The notes under the pieces are model-generated. The model was not told where the DNA came from. It worked only from the letters and a program-made list of their open reading frames with translations, and ran no database searches. From JACCTH01 sp035281645 (lineage in GTDB: Bacteria; Actinomycetota; Acidimicrobiia; Spongiisociales; ZC4RG35), in the NCBI GenBank assembly GCA_035281645.1, contig DATEDN010000050.1:1-39367 (forward strand): a stretch of 39,367 bases of DNA. The letters run 5' to 3'. Positions 1 to 8,311 of this stretch are shown here, piece after piece. The number at the start of each line of letters is the position of its first letter. The first letter of the stretch is position 1. The position numbers were made by a program, and so were the translations under genes.

Positions 1-10
1 AGGAGGATCT

Positions 11-544
11 GTGACCCGGAAACTGATTCTGTTCACAGTCGGGGTGGTGGCTATGACAGTGCTGGGGCTAGGCGTGGCCTTGGCGCAGGGAACGAAAACC
101 GTACGCACCTTGGGAGACGAGGACTTGAAGCCGAACGTCGGCGTTCACGCCACGTTGCATTTTTCGCCCGGTCCGCTCAACGTTGAGCCTGGCGAGACAG
201 TGACGTGGGAAGGCGCAGACAAAGCAGGTGCACCCCATAGCGTGACGCTGACGAGGGACGCAGGCGATCTAGTCCAAACGTTCTCGGACTTTGCGCTTGG
301 AACCTGTCCCGCCTGCGACGCCGCAATCGGGGCGGCCTTCGCTGGGCACTTCCCGGCCGGCGCGCCGGTGCTCCAGGTAGGGACCGGCGACGGTTTCGGA
401 GACGATGGCGACTCCATCCTCTTCGGCAACGGCTTCCCGCCCTCGGTCACCGTGACTCTCGACAACGTCACCCCGGGAGAAACCGTGTACTACTTCTGCG
501 CTTTCCATCCCTGGATGCAAGGAAGCATCGACGTCAAGGGCTAA
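11..544 (+). CDS. Secreted cupredoxin (plastocyanin-like type 1 copper protein)
   Basis: A predicted 177-residue exported blue-copper protein, likely a soluble one-electron carrier outside the membrane. Residues 1-25 form a signal peptide ending in ALA-Q. Copper ligands are visible as His76 (in APHSV) and the C-terminal cluster Cys163-x2-His166-x2-Met169 (YFCAFHPWM), the normal order for a plastocyanin/amicyanin fold. A CPAC pair (Cys99, Cys102) in an insert between the ligand regions is not typical and could be a disulfide. The GTG start lies 4 nt after a perfect AGGAGG at positions 1-6. It converges on the caa3 oxidase genes, which suggests, without proving, that it donates electrons to that oxidase. 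The copper site is clear; the partner is inferred. Confidence 0.85.
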   Translation: MTRKLILFTVGVVAMTVLGLGVALAQGTKTVRTLGDEDLKPNVGVHATLHFSPGPLNVEPGETVTWEGADKAGAPHSVTLTRDAGDLVQTFSDFALGTCPACDAAIGAAFAGHFPAGAPVLQVGTGDGFGDDGDSILFGNGFPPSVTVTLDNVTPGETVYYFCAFHPWMQGSIDVKG

Positions 545-565
545 CCGTTAGTCCGTTTTCCGCGC

Positions 566-594
566 GTAGACCGCTCGGATTCCGAGCGGTCTAC
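566..594. terminator. Perfect hairpin between convergent cupredoxin and oxidase genes
   Basis: GTAGACCGCTCGG at 566-578 is followed by a 3-nt loop and its exact complement ending at 594, a 13-bp stem. It sits in the 65-bp gap between two convergent stop codons, as expected of a bidirectional terminator. Neither side has a real U-tract (AAAA or GAAAA only), so intrinsic termination is plausible but not certain. Confidence 0.6.
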
Positions 595-609
595 CTGATG
601 AAAACCGAT

Positions 610-3153
610 TTAGGTGAGGTAAGGGGTTAGATAGAGGACGCCGAAGCCGATGGCCCACACCGCCACCGCCGCCAGCCAAAACCGGACGACATTGTCGACC
701 GGGGCGTGGCGGCGGGCGGTGTACTCGCCGCGCCAGGTCCAGTAGACGGTGAGAAGGCCCATGATCACCGCCGCCCCGGCGACGACGAGGATGAAGCCGG
801 CCAGGGTGTAGAACATCGACCCGTAGGCATCGGTCTTTGAATCGAAGGGGAGAGTGCCGAGTTGGAGGGACTGGACCACGCCCGCCCCGACGAGGAGCAG
901 GGTGGCGGCTGCGGCGCCCAACAGAAGCCCGGCCCGGCTGCCATCTCGCATGGCGGCGCGGGCTCGACTAATGGTCAATCCACTCGTCACCATCAGGCCC
1001 ACCGCCAACGAAGGCAGGCCGAGGTCTGGAAGAACCAATCCGGCCGGCGGCCAATCTGGGTTGGCGATCATGAGGTAGAAGTAGGAGAGGAGGAGGCTGG
1101 CGAAGGCGATGGCAACGAATAAGACGATGAGCCCCATCCCCCACTTCGCCACCTGCAGACTCCCACCCACCCGGACCGGGATTCCGTGCCTTTCCTCGAA
1201 TTCGAGCTCCTCCTTTTCGGTGATCGGGGCCGTTTGGGGACGGTTCCACAGCACCACCCCAGCGATGACGATCGCCGCCCCGACAAAGGCTCCCCAGCGG
1301 ACTTTGAAAAGCTCGGCAGCGAAGATGACCACCGTCCCGACGGCGGCGAAGAACGGCCAGATGGAGGGATCGGCCACTCGGAAGATTTCCTCGGGCCGCC
1401 CGGTAGCGGTTCCCGTAACCAGGGCTGCCCGCCAGCGCAGGGGCCATTCCGACAAGGCTCGGACCAGGCGCTCGTCCTCCCCGCGATGGAGCTCGGTTTG
1501 ATCCCAGAGCGGATGGCGGCTCTCAACGATCGGCGGCACGGACCAGCTGTGCTGGAGCGGGGGTGAGCTCACCGCCCACTCCAGTGTGTCTCCGCCCCAG
1601 GGGTTGTTGCCCGCTACCTCTCCCTGGCGAAGGCTGTACACCAGGTTCCAGATGAATACCGCGATTCCGGCAACGATGATGAAGACCCCGATGGTGGAGA
1701 TGAGGTTGTAGGTCTCCCATCCCAGCCCCTCGGGATAGGTGTAGATCCGGCGCGGCATTCCCTTCAGCCCAGCGATGTGCATCGGGAAGAAGGTGACGTT
1801 GACTCCGATGAAGAGGAGCCAGAAATTCCACCGCCCGAGCGTTTCATTGAGGAGCTTCCCGGTGTACTTCGGCAACCAGTGATAGACGCCGGCAAAGATC
1901 GGAAAGGCCACCCCGCCGATGAGTACGTAATGGAGGTGAGCGACGACGAAGTAGGAGTCGTGGGCCTGAAGGTCGAAGGGGACTGAGGCCACCATCACCC
2001 CGGTGATCCCCCCGAGCACGAACAGGAACAAGAAGCCGAGGACAAACAAGAACGGTGTCCTCCACATCGCCTTCCCTTCCCAGATGGTCGCGACCCAGGC
2101 AAAGATCTGTATCCCGGCGGGGATGGCGATGGCCATGGAGGCGGCGGCGAAGAACCCCAGGACAATGGGGGCGAGGCCGGCCGTGAACATGTGGTGCGCC
2201 CAGAGTCCGAAGGACAGAAAGCCGATCGCCACCAGCGAGGCGACGATCCAGGGGTAGCCGACGATCTTTCGCCGCACGAATACCGGGATCACCATCGAGA
2301 CGATGCCGGTGGCGGGGAGGAACTGGATGTAGACCTCGGGATGGCCGAAGATCCAAAAGAGGTGCTGCCAGAGGAGCGAGCTCCCACCCGCCTCGGGGTT
2401 GAAGAACTGGGTGCCGAAGCCGCGGTCGAGCTCGAGGAGAAGGCTGCCAATGATCAAGGGGGTGAAGGCGAAGAGGATCATGAAGGCGGTCACCAGCATC
2501 GCCCAGGCGAAAAGCGGCATCCGAGCGAGGGTCATCCCCGGGGCTCGCACCTTCATGATCCCGATGATGATTTCGATGGCGGCGGCGATCGCTCCCACCT
2601 CCGCTACCCCTAGGCCCAGCACCCAGACGTCGATGGCCAGGTCGGGGGAGAAGTTCGGTCCCGATAGCGGGGTATACGCGAACCAGCCGGCGTCGGGGAC
2701 AGCGGAGAAGAGGGTGCCCGAGTAGTAGAGCAGTCCACCCATGAGGAAGGTGAAGTACGAGTAGGCGCCCAAGCGGGGGAAGGGCATCTCGCGAGCGCCG
2801 AGCAGCAGGGGGAGCATGAGGATGGCGAAGCCCTCGAAGATGGGGAGGATGACCAAGAACATGGTCACCGAACCGTGATTGGTGAAGAGCTCGCTGTAGG
2901 TCTGGGCGCTGACCAGGGTGTTGTTGGGGAAGGCCAGCTGCATCCTCATCACCACCGAGTCGACCGAGCCCCCGAGGATGAGGAAGAAGAATCCGGTGAG
3001 GATGAGACGCTTGCCGATGGCATCGTTCTGGACCGCCTTCAACTTGCCCCACAGGCCGGGCGGGTCGTCCCAGAGGTCGTCGAGGATGGGGTCGGTGACC
3101 ACGGTGGCCGCGGTCGGGTAGTGATCGCCCAGCTCCGGAATGCGATCGCTCAT
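610..3153 (-). CDS. ctaD: Cytochrome c oxidase subunit I+III fusion (alternative A-type)
   Basis: An 847-residue fusion: heme-copper oxidase subunit I (about 1-520), a linker with extra helices, and a subunit III-like helical domain (about 665-847). Catalytic ligands are intact: His93 (heme a), His271 with Glu273 and Tyr275 in GHPEVY, His320/His321, and His406/His408 in VAHLHYVL. It would reduce O2 to water in the cytoplasmic membrane. Proton-channel residues deviate from the aa3 standard: Glu122 replaces the D-channel Asp (GAREMPFPR), Gly129 replaces the channel Asn, and the K-channel Lys is Gln349 with Ala346 for the Thr (PAGIQIFAW). From memory, a GIQ motif marks an alternative lineage that includes rhizobial CoxN. 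The start overlaps the subunit II stop by 4 bp (ATGA), so the two are cotranslated. Confidence 0.95.
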   Translation of the reverse strand: MSDRIPELGDHYPTAATVVTDPILDDLWDDPPGLWGKLKAVQNDAIGKRLILTGFFFLILGGSVDSVVMRMQLAFPNNTLVSAQTYSELFTNHGSVTMFLVILPIFEGFAILMLPLLLGAREMPFPRLGAYSYFTFLMGGLLYYSGTLFSAVPDAGWFAYTPLSGPNFSPDLAIDVWVLGLGVAEVGAIAAAIEIIIGIMKVRAPGMTLARMPLFAWAMLVTAFMILFAFTPLIIGSLLLELDRGFGTQFFNPEAGGSSLLWQHLFWIFGHPEVYIQFLPATGIVSMVIPVFVRRKIVGYPWIVASLVAIGFLSFGLWAHHMFTAGLAPIVLGFFAAASMAIAIPAGIQIFAWVATIWEGKAMWRTPFLFVLGFLFLFVLGGITGVMVASVPFDLQAHDSYFVVAHLHYVLIGGVAFPIFAGVYHWLPKYTGKLLNETLGRWNFWLLFIGVNVTFFPMHIAGLKGMPRRIYTYPEGLGWETYNLISTIGVFIIVAGIAVFIWNLVYSLRQGEVAGNNPWGGDTLEWAVSSPPLQHSWSVPPIVESRHPLWDQTELHRGEDERLVRALSEWPLRWRAALVTGTATGRPEEIFRVADPSIWPFFAAVGTVVIFAAELFKVRWGAFVGAAIVIAGVVLWNRPQTAPITEKEELEFEERHGIPVRVGGSLQVAKWGMGLIVLFVAIAFASLLLSYFYLMIANPDWPPAGLVLPDLGLPSLAVGLMVTSGLTISRARAAMRDGSRAGLLLGAAAATLLLVGAGVVQSLQLGTLPFDSKTDAYGSMFYTLAGFILVVAGAAVIMGLLTVYWTWRGEYTARRHAPVDNVVRFWLAAVAVWAIGFGVLYLTPYLT

Positions 3154-4013
3154 TGCAGGCTCTCGAGGTAGGCGATGAGCTCGGCGAGATCAGCCTCGCT
3201 CAATTCGGCGGGCTCCATTTCGACGCCATCTTTGAACTGGTGGGGATCCCGAACCCAAGCCGTCAGTTGCTCGGTGCTGTTGGGGATCGTTCCCGCCGCC
3301 AAGGTGGTGCGGGAGGCGAGGTGGGTGAGGTCGGGGCCGATGATTCCGTCGGCCGGGGTACCACGCACCGTGTGACAATCGGGGCAGCCGGCGGAGAGGA
3401 ACACGTTCTGCCCCCGGGATGCCTCCGCCGTCGCCGGCTGCGCCTGCTGACCCGCCCACTGGTCGAAGTCGTCTTGGGAGCTGACCTGGGCAGTGATCCT
3501 CATCTTGGCGTGCTGGAGACCGCAGAACTCGGCGCATACCCCCCGATAGGTCCCGGGCTCGCTGGCCGAGAAGGACATGGTGTTGGTCTTGTCGGGGAGA
3601 AGATCCATTTTCCCGGCCAGGGCGGGGATCCAGAAGCTGTGGATCACATCCACCGATCGCAGCCGCAAGAGAATCGGCCGTTCGGCGGGGAGATGGATCT
3701 CGTTGGCAGTTACCACTCCGAGATCGGGATAACGCACCTCCCACCACCACTGATGGCCATCCACTTCGATGATGAGCTCGTCCTCCCTGGGCTGATTGGC
3801 GAGACGGGCCATCGCCACCAGGGTGAAGCCCAGCACCACCGCCACCACCACCAGCGGCATCACCAACCCCCCACCCACCAGCCAGTTGCGCTCAGTAACC
3901 CGGCCCGCTGGGCCGCGAGCGAGGCCCCGGAGGAGGAGACCGAGGAACAAAAAGAAGACGGCCCCGCCGAGGCCGAGCATCACCCACCAGAGCGTCTCCA
4001 TCTCGGCGGCCAC
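3150..4013 (-). CDS. ctaC: Cytochrome c oxidase subunit II with fused cytochrome c (caa3 type)
   Basis: A 287-residue subunit II. Two N-terminal membrane helices (about 10-30 and 47-70) precede the periplasmic cupredoxin domain. The CuA site is complete: His125, then Cys160-x-Glu162-x-Cys164-x3-His168-x2-Met171 (CAEFCGLQHAKM). The aromatic patch GHQWWW is at 86-91. A C-terminal cytochrome c carries CPDCH (Cys210, Cys213, His214) and a probable Met266 axial ligand, so the enzyme is caa3 type and may accept electrons directly from a bc/b6 complex or cupredoxin. The GTG at 4013 is used here; an in-frame ATG at 4001 (METLWW) is equally possible because neither has a strong ribosome site. It is first in a two-gene operon. 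Confidence 0.95.
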   Translation of the reverse strand: MAAEMETLWWVMLGLGGAVFFLFLGLLLRGLARGPAGRVTERNWLVGGGLVMPLVVVAVVLGFTLVAMARLANQPREDELIIEVDGHQWWWEVRYPDLGVVTANEIHLPAERPILLRLRSVDVIHSFWIPALAGKMDLLPDKTNTMSFSASEPGTYRGVCAEFCGLQHAKMRITAQVSSQDDFDQWAGQQAQPATAEASRGQNVFLSAGCPDCHTVRGTPADGIIGPDLTHLASRTTLAAGTIPNSTEQLTAWVRDPHQFKDGVEMEPAELSEADLAELIAYLESLQ

Positions 4014-4118
4014 CGGCCCCTGCGGATCGAGACTCGGGACTATTGCGGTTTTTATCAGCCAGACCCCTTACAAATGAGCTGTTTCGGCGCGTAGAACCTT
4101 CGATACCCTGCGGCGGCC

Positions 4119-5402
4119 ATGAACCCCGATGCCGCCCAGGTCAGGCGGACGTACCTCCTCCTCATCTTGCTCTCGACGCTGGCCTCGTCCTTTATCTGGG
4201 GCATCAACACCCTATTCCTGCTCTCGGCGGGCCTCACCAACACCCAGGCCTTCGTGGTCAACGCCTTCTACACCGCCGGCGCCTTCCTGTTCGAGGTACC
4301 CACCGGGGTCGTGGCCGACACCCGCGGGCGGAGGACTTCCTATTTATGGGGGACGGTCACACTGCTCTTCTCGACGCTGCTCTATTTGTTGATGTGGCAG
4401 ACCCAGGCGCCGGTTTGGGGTTGGGCCATCGCCTCGATCCTGCTGGGCCTCGGTTTCACCTTCTTCTCAGGCGCCACCGAGGCCTGGCTGGTCGATGCCC
4501 TCGATTCCACCGGCTACGACGGGCCGCTCGAAGAGGTTCTCGCCCGGGGGCAGGTGGTGTCGGGGGCGGCGATGCTGGTGGGAGCGGTGGCCGGGGGAGT
4601 GGTGGCCCAGTTCAGCTCGCTTGCCGTCCCCTACATCATCCGGGCGGTTCTGCTCGGACTCACTTTCCTCGTCGCCTTGCGATCCATGCACGACCTCGGG
4701 TTCACCCGCATGGACGAGAGTCGGGTGGTGGCCGAGGTAAAGAGAGTGTTGGGAGATTCGGTTCGCACCGGCTTTGGCAACCCCAACCTGAGGTGGCTGA
4801 TCCTCTCGTCGTTCTTCCTTTCCGGGGTGTCCTTCTATGGCTTTTACGCCATGCAGCCCTTCCTGCTCGAGCTCTATGGCGACGAATCCGCCTTCGGTCT
4901 GGCCGGATTGGCGGCGGCAGTGTTTGCGGGAGCACAAATTCTGGGCGGTCTCGTGGTCCCCTGGATCCAGAAAGTCTTTTCGCGCCGAACCACCGCCATC
5001 CTAGTGGGAACGGGCTTCGCCACCCTTTTTCTGATAATGGTCGGACTCGGTCGCAGCTTCTGGTTGGTGGCCACGGCATTGATGTTCTGGGCCTTCTTCT
5101 ATTCAGCGGTCTTTCCTGTCCGCCAAGCCTTTCTCAACGGTTGCATCCCCTCCTCCCAACGCGCCACCGTGTTGTCGCTTGATGCCTTGATCGGTTCGGC
5201 TGGCGGCGCCGTCACCCAACCCGTTCTGGGCCGGGTGGCTGATGGAAGCGGCTACGGGCCCTCGTACTTGGTGGCGGCGGCGATCCACGCCATGGCCTTG
5301 CCCTTTATCTATTTGGCTCGGCGGCAGGACTCTGAGGGCGAACGTGCCGAGGCAGCACGTCGGGCCGACCTGATCGAAGCGGCAGTTCCGCACCGCTGCT
5401 AG
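4119..5402 (+). CDS. MFS transporter
   Basis: A 427-residue major facilitator superfamily protein with about 12 predicted helices. The family signature between helices 2 and 3 is visible as GVVADTRGRRTSY near residues 63-75. Strong hydrophobic segments continue to about residue 400, followed by a charged tail. Substrate cannot be told; the overall look resembles drug/metabolite exporters of the MFS_1 type. It is transcribed away from the oxidase genes across a 105-bp divergent region in which I see no convincing promoter, and its stop lies 3 bp from the convergent SDR stop. Confidence 0.85.
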   Translation: MNPDAAQVRRTYLLLILLSTLASSFIWGINTLFLLSAGLTNTQAFVVNAFYTAGAFLFEVPTGVVADTRGRRTSYLWGTVTLLFSTLLYLLMWQTQAPVWGWAIASILLGLGFTFFSGATEAWLVDALDSTGYDGPLEEVLARGQVVSGAAMLVGAVAGGVVAQFSSLAVPYIIRAVLLGLTFLVALRSMHDLGFTRMDESRVVAEVKRVLGDSVRTGFGNPNLRWLILSSFFLSGVSFYGFYAMQPFLLELYGDESAFGLAGLAAAVFAGAQILGGLVVPWIQKVFSRRTTAILVGTGFATLFLIMVGLGRSFWLVATALMFWAFFYSAVFPVRQAFLNGCIPSSQRATVLSLDALIGSAGGAVTQPVLGRVADGSGYGPSYLVAAAIHAMALPFIYLARRQDSEGERAEAARRADLIEAAVPHRC

Positions 5403-5405
5403 TTG

Positions 5406-6122
5406 TTAGACCATCGTCAGGCCGCCGGAGACCGAGAGCACTTGCCCCGTGATGTGACCGGCAGCGGGGGAGGCGAGAAAGAAGATGGCGGCGGCCACGT
5501 CCTCGGGAGTGGCCAGCTTGCGGAGCGGGGTTTGGCGGACCATCGCCTCAGCGAGCCTGCCCGTGTCATCGAAACCGGCCAGGAACGGGGTATCGGTTGG
5601 TCCCGGAGAGACGGCATTGACTCTGATCCCTCGCTTCGCCACCTCCCGGGCCAACGCCTTGGTAAAGGCGATCACTCCACCCTTAGCGGCCGAGTACACC
5701 ACCTCGCCCGAGGAGCCGACTCGACCGGCGTCGGAGGCGACGTTGACAATCGCCCCCCCGTCTTCGAAATGACGGAGGGCGGCATGAGTGAGCGCCAGCG
5801 GGCCCAGCAGGTTGATGTCGATCACTTTGAGCCAGAAGTCGTCGTCGGTTTCGATGAAGGGCATGGCTTGGTCCCAGCCGGCGCAGTTGACCAAGACCGA
5901 AATCGTCCCCAGCTCCTCTATGGCAGCGGCTATCACTTCCCGAATTCCCGCCCGATCGCGGAGGTCGACCTGGAAGGGAACGGCGTCGGGATGTGCGATT
6001 CGGTGGGGGGAGACGTCGAGCAATCCCACTCGGTACGAAGCGTCGAGAAATTGCCGGGCGGTAGCGAGACCGATGCCTGACGAGGAGCCCGTTACCAGCG
6101 CGGTTGGCTTGCTGTCTCCCAT
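5406..6122 (-). CDS. SDR family NAD(P)-dependent oxidoreductase
   Basis: A 238-residue classical short-chain dehydrogenase/reductase. The cofactor loop TGSSSGIG lies near residues 10-17, the NCAG motif follows, and the catalytic Ser/Tyr/Lys are in NVASDAG and YSAAK. The C-terminus (SGGLTMV) is typical of FabG-like enzymes that reduce 3-oxo-acyl or similar carbonyls; the exact substrate is unknown. The open frame runs 171 codons further upstream, but that part is antisense to the next gene. The SDR family begins at MGDSKPTALVTG, so the ATG at 6122 is chosen. That start is only 18 bp from the divergent start of the crotonase gene, and a coordinated role in acyl-CoA metabolism is plausible. Confidence 0.9.
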   Translation of the reverse strand: MGDSKPTALVTGSSSGIGLATARQFLDASYRVGLLDVSPHRIAHPDAVPFQVDLRDRAGIREVIAAAIEELGTISVLVNCAGWDQAMPFIETDDDFWLKVIDINLLGPLALTHAALRHFEDGGAIVNVASDAGRVGSSGEVVYSAAKGGVIAFTKALAREVAKRGIRVNAVSPGPTDTPFLAGFDDTGRLAEAMVRQTPLRKLATPEDVAAAIFFLASPAAGHITGQVLSVSGGLTMV

Positions 6123-6140
6123 CAAGTCATTATTGCCCTC

Positions 6141-6923
6141 GTGACCCTGAACTATCGGACCCTGCAAGTCGACCGCTCGGCTTCGGGCATCACCGAGGTG
6201 GTGCTGAACAACCCCGACCGACTCAACTCGGTCGACATCACCGGGCATCGCGAGCTCACGAACGTTTGGACGGACCTCGATGCCGATCCCGAAACCAAGG
6301 TGATCTTGCTCCGGGCCGAAGGCCGCGCCTTCTCGGCCGGGGGCGACTTCAGCCTCATCGAGGCGATGATGGATGACCCGACGATCCATCGCCGGACCTT
6401 GCGGGAAGCGCGGGATCTGGTGCGCAACCTCATCGAGTGTTCGAAGCCAATCGTCTCTGCTGTCAATGGGGTGGCAGTGGGGGCAGGACTGGCCGCGGCT
6501 CTTCTTGCCGACATCCCGATAGCCGGCCGCTCGGCCCGGATCCTCGACGGACACACCACCCTCGGCGTCGCCGCCGGCGACCACGCCGTCTTGATATGGC
6601 CGCTCTTGGTCGGCATGGCGAAGGCGAAATATCACTTGCTGACCAACGAGCCCATCGATGGCACGGAAGCGGAACGGCTCGGGCTAGTAGCGAAAGTGGT
6701 CGACGACGATCAGTTACTGGACGAGGCCCGACGGATCGCCGGCCGTCTTGCCACCGGTCCCGCCGAGGCGTTGTCGTGGACCAAGCACACCCTCAACCAC
6801 TGGCTGCGCTCGGCCTATCCGGCCTTCGATGCCTCGGTGGCATATGAGTTTCTCGGATTCCTCGGATCTGATCCAAAAGAGGGATTGGCTGCGGTCAAGG
6901 AAAAGCGCCCCCCGAGCTTTTGA
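6141..6923 (+). CDS. Crotonase-fold (enoyl-CoA hydratase/isomerase) protein lacking hydratase glutamates
   Basis: A 260-residue crotonase superfamily protein. The CoA-binding and oxyanion-hole regions are present (AFSAGGDF at 64-70; AVNGVAVGAG at 107-116). The two glutamates of true enoyl-CoA hydratases are absent: the GGGCE position is Ala118 and the QPE position is His138 (DGHTTLG). It should therefore not be a standard hydratase; an isomerase, thioesterase-like or other crotonase activity is more likely. The start is GTG with no clear ribosome site, and the short gap to the divergent SDR suggests a leaderless or very short leader. Its stop lies 3 bp from the convergent NmrA-type gene. Confidence 0.85.
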   Translation: MTLNYRTLQVDRSASGITEVVLNNPDRLNSVDITGHRELTNVWTDLDADPETKVILLRAEGRAFSAGGDFSLIEAMMDDPTIHRRTLREARDLVRNLIECSKPIVSAVNGVAVGAGLAAALLADIPIAGRSARILDGHTTLGVAAGDHAVLIWPLLVGMAKAKYHLLTNEPIDGTEAERLGLVAKVVDDDQLLDEARRIAGRLATGPAEALSWTKHTLNHWLRSAYPAFDASVAYEFLGFLGSDPKEGLAAVKEKRPPSF

Positions 6924-6926
6924 TCA

Positions 6927-7793
6927 CTAGGGCCGAAGGTGGGCGTGGCTTTCGGGGTTGGCGGCGAGAAACTCCCGAACCGAAAGCGGCCGGTGCAACG
7001 TCAGAGTCTCGACCGAGTCCGACACGGCCTCCATTTCCGCGTTGGCGATGGCCTGATATGACGTCACCCAACCCTCGACTTCCCAATCGGGAGCTCCGTA
7101 GTGGGCGCGCGAGGCATATGCCTCCTCGACCGTCTCCGGTAGATACGAGATCTCCCTGCCGGCAAACTCGCTCAGGATCGCCGCCGCCTCGCTCAGGGTG
7201 ATCGCTTCTGGTCCGGTGATGTCGAAGGTCTGGCCGTCGAATACATCGGTAGAGAGGACGGCGGTGGCCGCGTCGGCGATGTCGTCGCGGGTCACGAACG
7301 AAACCCGACCCGATCCGGCCGGTCCCCGGATCACTCCGTCGGCGCCGACGAGGTGAGGGATGTAATCGGTGTAGAGGCTGTCGCGCAAGAAGACATATTC
7401 GGCCCCCGATGTACGGATGAACCTCTCGGTCTGATAATGCTGGCGGGCGAGCGTGAAGGTGGCCTCGGGGCCGGCGCCAAGAAAGGACGTGTAGACGATC
7501 TTCCGCACACCTGCCGACGCCGCAGCCGCCACCACCTTCTCGTGTTGGGAGAGGCGATCTGGGTGCTCTCGGCCCGAAACGAAGAGCATGCTGACCACGT
7601 CCCTCAGCGCCTCCTCCATAGCGACTTGATCGTCGTAATCGGCTGGGACCACTTCTGCGCGTGGGATGGCATCGACCTTGGCCGGGTCGCGCGCGATGAG
7701 GCGGAGATCGCGTCCTTCACGAGACAGCTGATGCGCCACTCGGCCGCCGATGCCTCCGGTGACGCCGGTGATGGCGATGAGCGCTTCAGCCAT
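6927..7793 (-). CDS. NmrA/QorB-type NAD(P)-binding protein
   Basis: A 288-residue atypical SDR. The N-terminal Rossmann loop reads GVTGGIGGRVA (about 9-19), followed by the RDPAKV segment typical of NADP-binding NmrA/QorB proteins. It lacks a clear YxxxK catalytic pair, as usual for NmrA-like proteins, which act as quinone/aldehyde reductases or redox sensors. The C-terminal half has the ITGPEAITLSEAAAIL segment found in this family. Its ATG overlaps the stop of the upstream membrane-protein gene by 8 bp, so it is probably the last gene of the sugar ABC operon. The specific reaction is unknown. Confidence 0.85.
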   Translation of the reverse strand: MAEALIAITGVTGGIGGRVAHQLSREGRDLRLIARDPAKVDAIPRAEVVPADYDDQVAMEEALRDVVSMLFVSGREHPDRLSQHEKVVAAAASAGVRKIVYTSFLGAGPEATFTLARQHYQTERFIRTSGAEYVFLRDSLYTDYIPHLVGADGVIRGPAGSGRVSFVTRDDIADAATAVLSTDVFDGQTFDITGPEAITLSEAAAILSEFAGREISYLPETVEEAYASRAHYGAPDWEVEGWVTSYQAIANAEMEAVSDSVETLTLHRPLSVREFLAANPESHAHLRP

Positions 7794-8286
7794 GGTGCCG
7801 ACTCAGCCGCCAGGCGCCGTATTCGTCGGCGAAGCCGACCACGAGGATGGGAACCACCGCCCCCGTGGTCACTCCCGCAGACGGGGCGATGAAGAGCAGA
7901 ATCATCGTATAAAGGGTGGCCAGGCCGACGGCGATCAACCGCCGCCGCATCTGATCGGCGATATCCGGAATCCGTAGGCAAATCGCCACCCCGACCCCGA
8001 AACCGGCAGCGGCTCCGAGCACGGGGGCGATGAGTCCGATCGCCAGGCCGAGTCCAATCAGTAGCCCCATCGCCAGCAGGATTCTGCGCGGGGCGTCGGC
8101 ATTGCGCGAAACGAAGCCGACCACGACGAAGACCAGCGGGGCCACTGCCAGCGCAATCCCGACCAGCCCGGCGTCGAGAGTGGGCTCGGCTGAGCCCGGC
8201 TCGATGAAGGCAGCGGCGTAGGGGAAGTAACTGAACATCCCGACGATGGTCCCCAGGGCCAGCGCCAGCCAGTTGCGGCGGCGAAT
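7786..8286 (-). CDS. Small polytopic membrane protein, probable ATT start
   Basis: The first ATG in frame (8238) falls inside the first hydrophobic helix, so the 150-residue version would be truncated. Upstream codons continue a credible N-terminus (IRRRNWLALALGTIVG) with positive residues before the helix. No ATG, GTG or TTG occurs in frame before the permease stop. An ATT at 8286 lies 9 nt after GAGGAG, giving a 166-residue protein; a CTG at 8334 is an alternative. About five helices are predicted, with many Gly/Ala. I do not recognise the family. The gene follows the ABC permease by about 25 bp and overlaps the NmrA gene by 8 bp. Confidence 0.65.
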   Translation of the reverse strand: MRRRNWLALALGTIVGMFSYFPYAAAFIEPGSAEPTLDAGLVGIALAVAPLVFVVVGFVSRNADAPRRILLAMGLLIGLGLAIGLIAPVLGAAAGFGVGVAICLRIPDIADQMRRRLIAVGLATLYTMILLFIAPSAGVTTGAVVPILVVGFADEYGAWRLSRHHG

Positions 8287-8311
8287 CGCCGCCCACTCCT
8301 CGAGCCTTGAG

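Noticed and set aside
1844..3052. Long minus-strand open frame inside the oxidase gene
   Set aside because: It is an alternate frame of the subunit I gene, rich in Arg/His/Pro with no domain, typical of high-GC shadow frames.
4043..5182. 379-codon plus-strand frame overlapping the MFS gene
   Set aside because: Arg/Gly-rich shadow frame; the overlapping frame gives a clear 12-helix transporter.
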